Assembly: GCA_002405995.1 (NCBI GenBank)
Contig: DHMW01000085.1
Span: 3,822 to 11,218, forward strand
Direction of reading: 5' to 3'
DNA length: 7,397 bases
Source: Oscillospiraceae bacterium UBA4632
GTDB lineage: Bacteria > Bacillota > Clostridia > Oscillospirales > Oscillospiraceae
The translations under genes and the position numbers were made by a program. How positions within the stretch are numbered: position 1 is the stretch's first letter; each line of letters opens with the position of its first letter. Below, one piece after another: positions 6,060 to 7,397 of this stretch. The notes under the pieces were generated by a model that was given only the letters and a program-made list of their open reading frames with translations, had not been told where the DNA came from and ran no database searches.

Positions 6060-6839
6060 TCAGCGTATATCGACGCGCTCCACCGCTGTGCACAGCCCCG
6101 TCGCGTCGTCGAGCGTGAAGATCGCGCCCTGCATCTTGCAGCCGCCCCGCTCCGGCGCGCAGTAGCGCCCCGGGAGGCCGCCGAGGAACGTCTCCACCGA
6201 CTGCTCGGGCCGGATGCCCAGCACGCTGCGCACCGCCCCCGTCATGCCGAGGTCCGTGACATACCCCGTCCCCTTGGGAAATATCTCCTCGTCCGCCGTC
6301 GGCACATGGGTGTGCGTGCCCCACACAGCGCTGACACGCCCGTCGAGGTAGTACGCCATGGCGAGCTTCTCGCTCGTCGCCTCGGCGTGGAAGTCGAGCA
6401 GCGTGAACGTCGGCTTTTCCTCACCTTTCAGCAGCGCGTCCGCCGTTTTGAAGGGGCTGTCCGCGTGGAAGGCAAGGTCGCAGCGGCCGATGAGGTTCAT
6501 CACCGCAATGCGGGCGCGCCCGCAGTCGAAAACGCCGTACCCCCGCCCCGGCATACGCGCGCCGAGATTGTGCGGCCGCAGGATATACGGGCAGTCGTCA
6601 AGGTAATCGGCGATCTGCATCCTGCCGAACGTGTGGTTGCCGAGCGTGATCACGTCCGCCCCCGCGGCGAAAATGCGTTCGGCATCGTCCGGCGTCAGCC
6701 CGACCATTGCGGCGTTCTCGCCGTTGACGACGGCAAAGTCGATCTCCCTCTGTTTTCTCACTGCGCGCAGATGGCGCTCGAGGTGGCTGACGCCGCAGCC
6801 GCCCACCACATCGCCCACCGCCAGAACATGATACAGCAT
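6060..6839 (-). CDS. ymdB: YmdB-like metallophosphoesterase (TIGR00282 family)
   Basis: This 259-residue enzyme matches the YmdB family, which in Bacillus subtilis has 2',3'-cyclic nucleotide phosphodiesterase activity and affects biofilm and late adaptive gene expression. The dinuclear metal site is complete: D10 in GDVVGG, E41 and N42 in NGENAA, N68 and H69 in LGNHT, H151 in DFHAEATSEK, and H176 and H178 in GTHTHVPTADE. The segments RPHNLGARMPGRGYGV, YVTDLGMTG and the closing region follow the family order, and length is normal at about 260. The residue after GNHT is F rather than the W common in Bacillus. The ATG at 6839 has GGAGG (6846-6850) at 6 nt. The gene lies directly after rny, as in B. 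subtilis, but here with its own promoter and a terminator between them. It is the first gene of an operon with the nuclease downstream. The cyclic-nucleotide role is inherited from the family, not shown here. Confidence 0.94.
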   Translation of the reverse strand: MLYHVLAVGDVVGGCGVSHLERHLRAVRKQREIDFAVVNGENAAMVGLTPDDAERIFAAGADVITLGNHTFGRMQIADYLDDCPYILRPHNLGARMPGRGYGVFDCGRARIAVMNLIGRCDLAFHADSPFKTADALLKGEEKPTFTLLDFHAEATSEKLAMAYYLDGRVSAVWGTHTHVPTADEEIFPKGTGYVTDLGMTGAVRSVLGIRPEQSVETFLGGLPGRYCAPERGGCKMQGAIFTLDDATGLCTAVERVDIR

Positions 6840-6868
6840 GACGCTCCTCCGCTTTTTCCGTTTTCCCC

Positions 6869-6897
6869 AGTATAGCAGGACGGCGCGGGTAACGCAA
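6869..6897 (-). promoter_or_regulatory. Sigma-A-type promoter of the ymdB operon
   Basis: The minus strand has TTGCGT at 6897-6892, a 17-nt spacer, and TATACT at 6874-6869. The architecture is nearly identical to the polA promoter (TTGTGT, 17 nt, TATACT). It lies just after the rny terminator and about 30 nt before the ymdB ATG, so the operon can be expressed independently of rny. Confidence 0.75.
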
Positions 6898-6905
6898 GCA
6901 AATCA

Positions 6906-6934
6906 GAAAAGCTCCGGCAGAGCCGGAGCTTTTC
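6906..6934 (-). terminator. Intrinsic terminator of rny
   Basis: A perfect 13-bp stem (GAAAAGCTCCGGC with GCCGGAGCTTTTC) closes a 3-nt loop, starting 1 nt after the rny stop codon. Read on the minus strand, a U-rich stretch (TTTTCTGATTTG) forms and follows the 3' arm. It separates rny from the ymdB promoter. Confidence 0.9.
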
Positions 6935-6935
6935 C

Positions 6936-7397
6936 TCATTTTGCGTATTCAATGGCGGTCGTTTCGCGCAGCACGTGCACCTTGATCTGGCCGGGATATT
7001 CCATCCCCTCTTCGATCTTCTTGGCAAGGTCGCGCGCCAGAATGACCATCTGGTCCTCGCTGACCTGCTCAGGCTTGACCATCACGCGCACCTCGCGTCC
7101 GGCCTGAATGGCGTACGCCTTATCCACGCCGGGATAGCTGCCGGTGATCTCCTCAAGCTGCTCGAGGCGCTTGATGTAGTTCTCCAGATTCTCGCGGCGG
7201 GCGCCGGGGCGGGCGGCAGAGATCGCATCCGCCGCCTGCACAAGACAGGCAACGATGGTCTGCGGCTCCACGTCGTTGTGGTGCGCCTGCACCGCGTGGA
7301 TGATGTCGTCCTTTTCGTGGTACTTGCGCAGGAACTCCACGCCGAGTGCAACGTGCGTGCCCTCCATCTCATGATCGACGGCCTTGCCGATATCGTG
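6936..7397 (-). CDS. rny: Ribonuclease Y, C-terminal 153 residues (5' end beyond window edge)
   Basis: RNase Y is the membrane-anchored endoribonuclease that starts mRNA decay in many Firmicutes. The frame is open from the right edge to the TGA at 6936-6938. The first two visible residues are the H and D of the HD-domain metal site (HDIGKAVDHEMEGTH), followed by AHHNDVEP, the highly conserved SAARPGARRENLENYIKRLE near residues 70-90, and the C-terminal region IQAGREVRVMVKPEQV to YPGQIKVHVLRETTAIEYAK, the usual end of the family. The N-terminal membrane anchor, coiled coil, KH domain and first part of the HD domain are outside the window; full-length proteins are about 520 residues. The internal ATG at 7367 is not a real start, because conserved family sequence continues upstream of it. 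A terminator follows at once. Confidence 0.97.
   Translation of the reverse strand, partial: HDIGKAVDHEMEGTHVALGVEFLRKYHEKDDIIHAVQAHHNDVEPQTIVACLVQAADAISAARPGARRENLENYIKRLEQLEEITGSYPGVDKAYAIQAGREVRVMVKPEQVSEDQMVILARDLAKKIEEGMEYPGQIKVHVLRETTAIEYAK

Noticed and set aside
5115..6875. A 586-codon open frame on the plus strand
   Set aside because: It lies opposite the ymdB-like and nuclease genes, which have complete family motifs. Its product is rich in Arg, Ala, His and Val without any domain pattern, a usual by-product of GC-rich genes read on the opposite strand.
6936..7367. A complete 143-residue protein starting at the ATG at 7367
   Set aside because: Conserved RNase Y sequence (HDIGKAVDHE) continues in frame upstream to the window edge, so this is the tail of rny and not a separate gene.

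Overview
The window reads as ordinary chromosome from a fairly GC-rich Firmicute, most likely a gut-type Clostridia (Oscillospirales/Ruminococcaceae-like). The pointers are an RNase Y gene next to a YmdB-type phosphodiesterase, Gram-positive-style GGAGG ribosome binding sites before nearly every gene, promoters with TATACT -10 boxes, a two-component system of the Firmicutes type, and strong G/C preference at third codon positions. This placement is inference from gene content, not from a search.

Every supportable gene lies on the minus strand, so transcription runs from high to low coordinates. (1) 7397-6936: the 3' end of rny (RNase Y), entering the window at its HD motif and closed by a perfect 13-bp hairpin terminator. 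(2) 6897-4712: a promoter, then an operon of a YmdB/TIGR00282 metallophosphoesterase, a YhaO/SbcD-like (Mre11-type) DNA repair nuclease, and a 59-residue uncharacterised small protein, ended by a hairpin. (3) 4656-2048: an extended -10 promoter, an OmpR-family response regulator and an overlapping, unusual six-membrane-segment histidine kinase, ended by a 17-bp hairpin. (4) 2028-1: a promoter and the first 653 codons of polA (DNA polymerase I); the polymerase active site lies beyond the left edge.

The genes are mostly RNA turnover (rny, ymdB) and DNA replication/repair (polA, the nuclease), with a compact self-contained two-component system between them that has no obvious target gene beside it. 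I see no mobile element, CRISPR array, tRNA, rRNA or phage-like feature. The points most worth a second look are the small gene immediately after the nuclease, where some Firmicutes have a large SbcC/YhaN-like ATPase; the Trp/Cys/Arg-rich loop and missing G1 box of the histidine kinase; and the apparently dead proofreading domain of PolA. I do not find strong evidence for a wholly new multi-gene system here.
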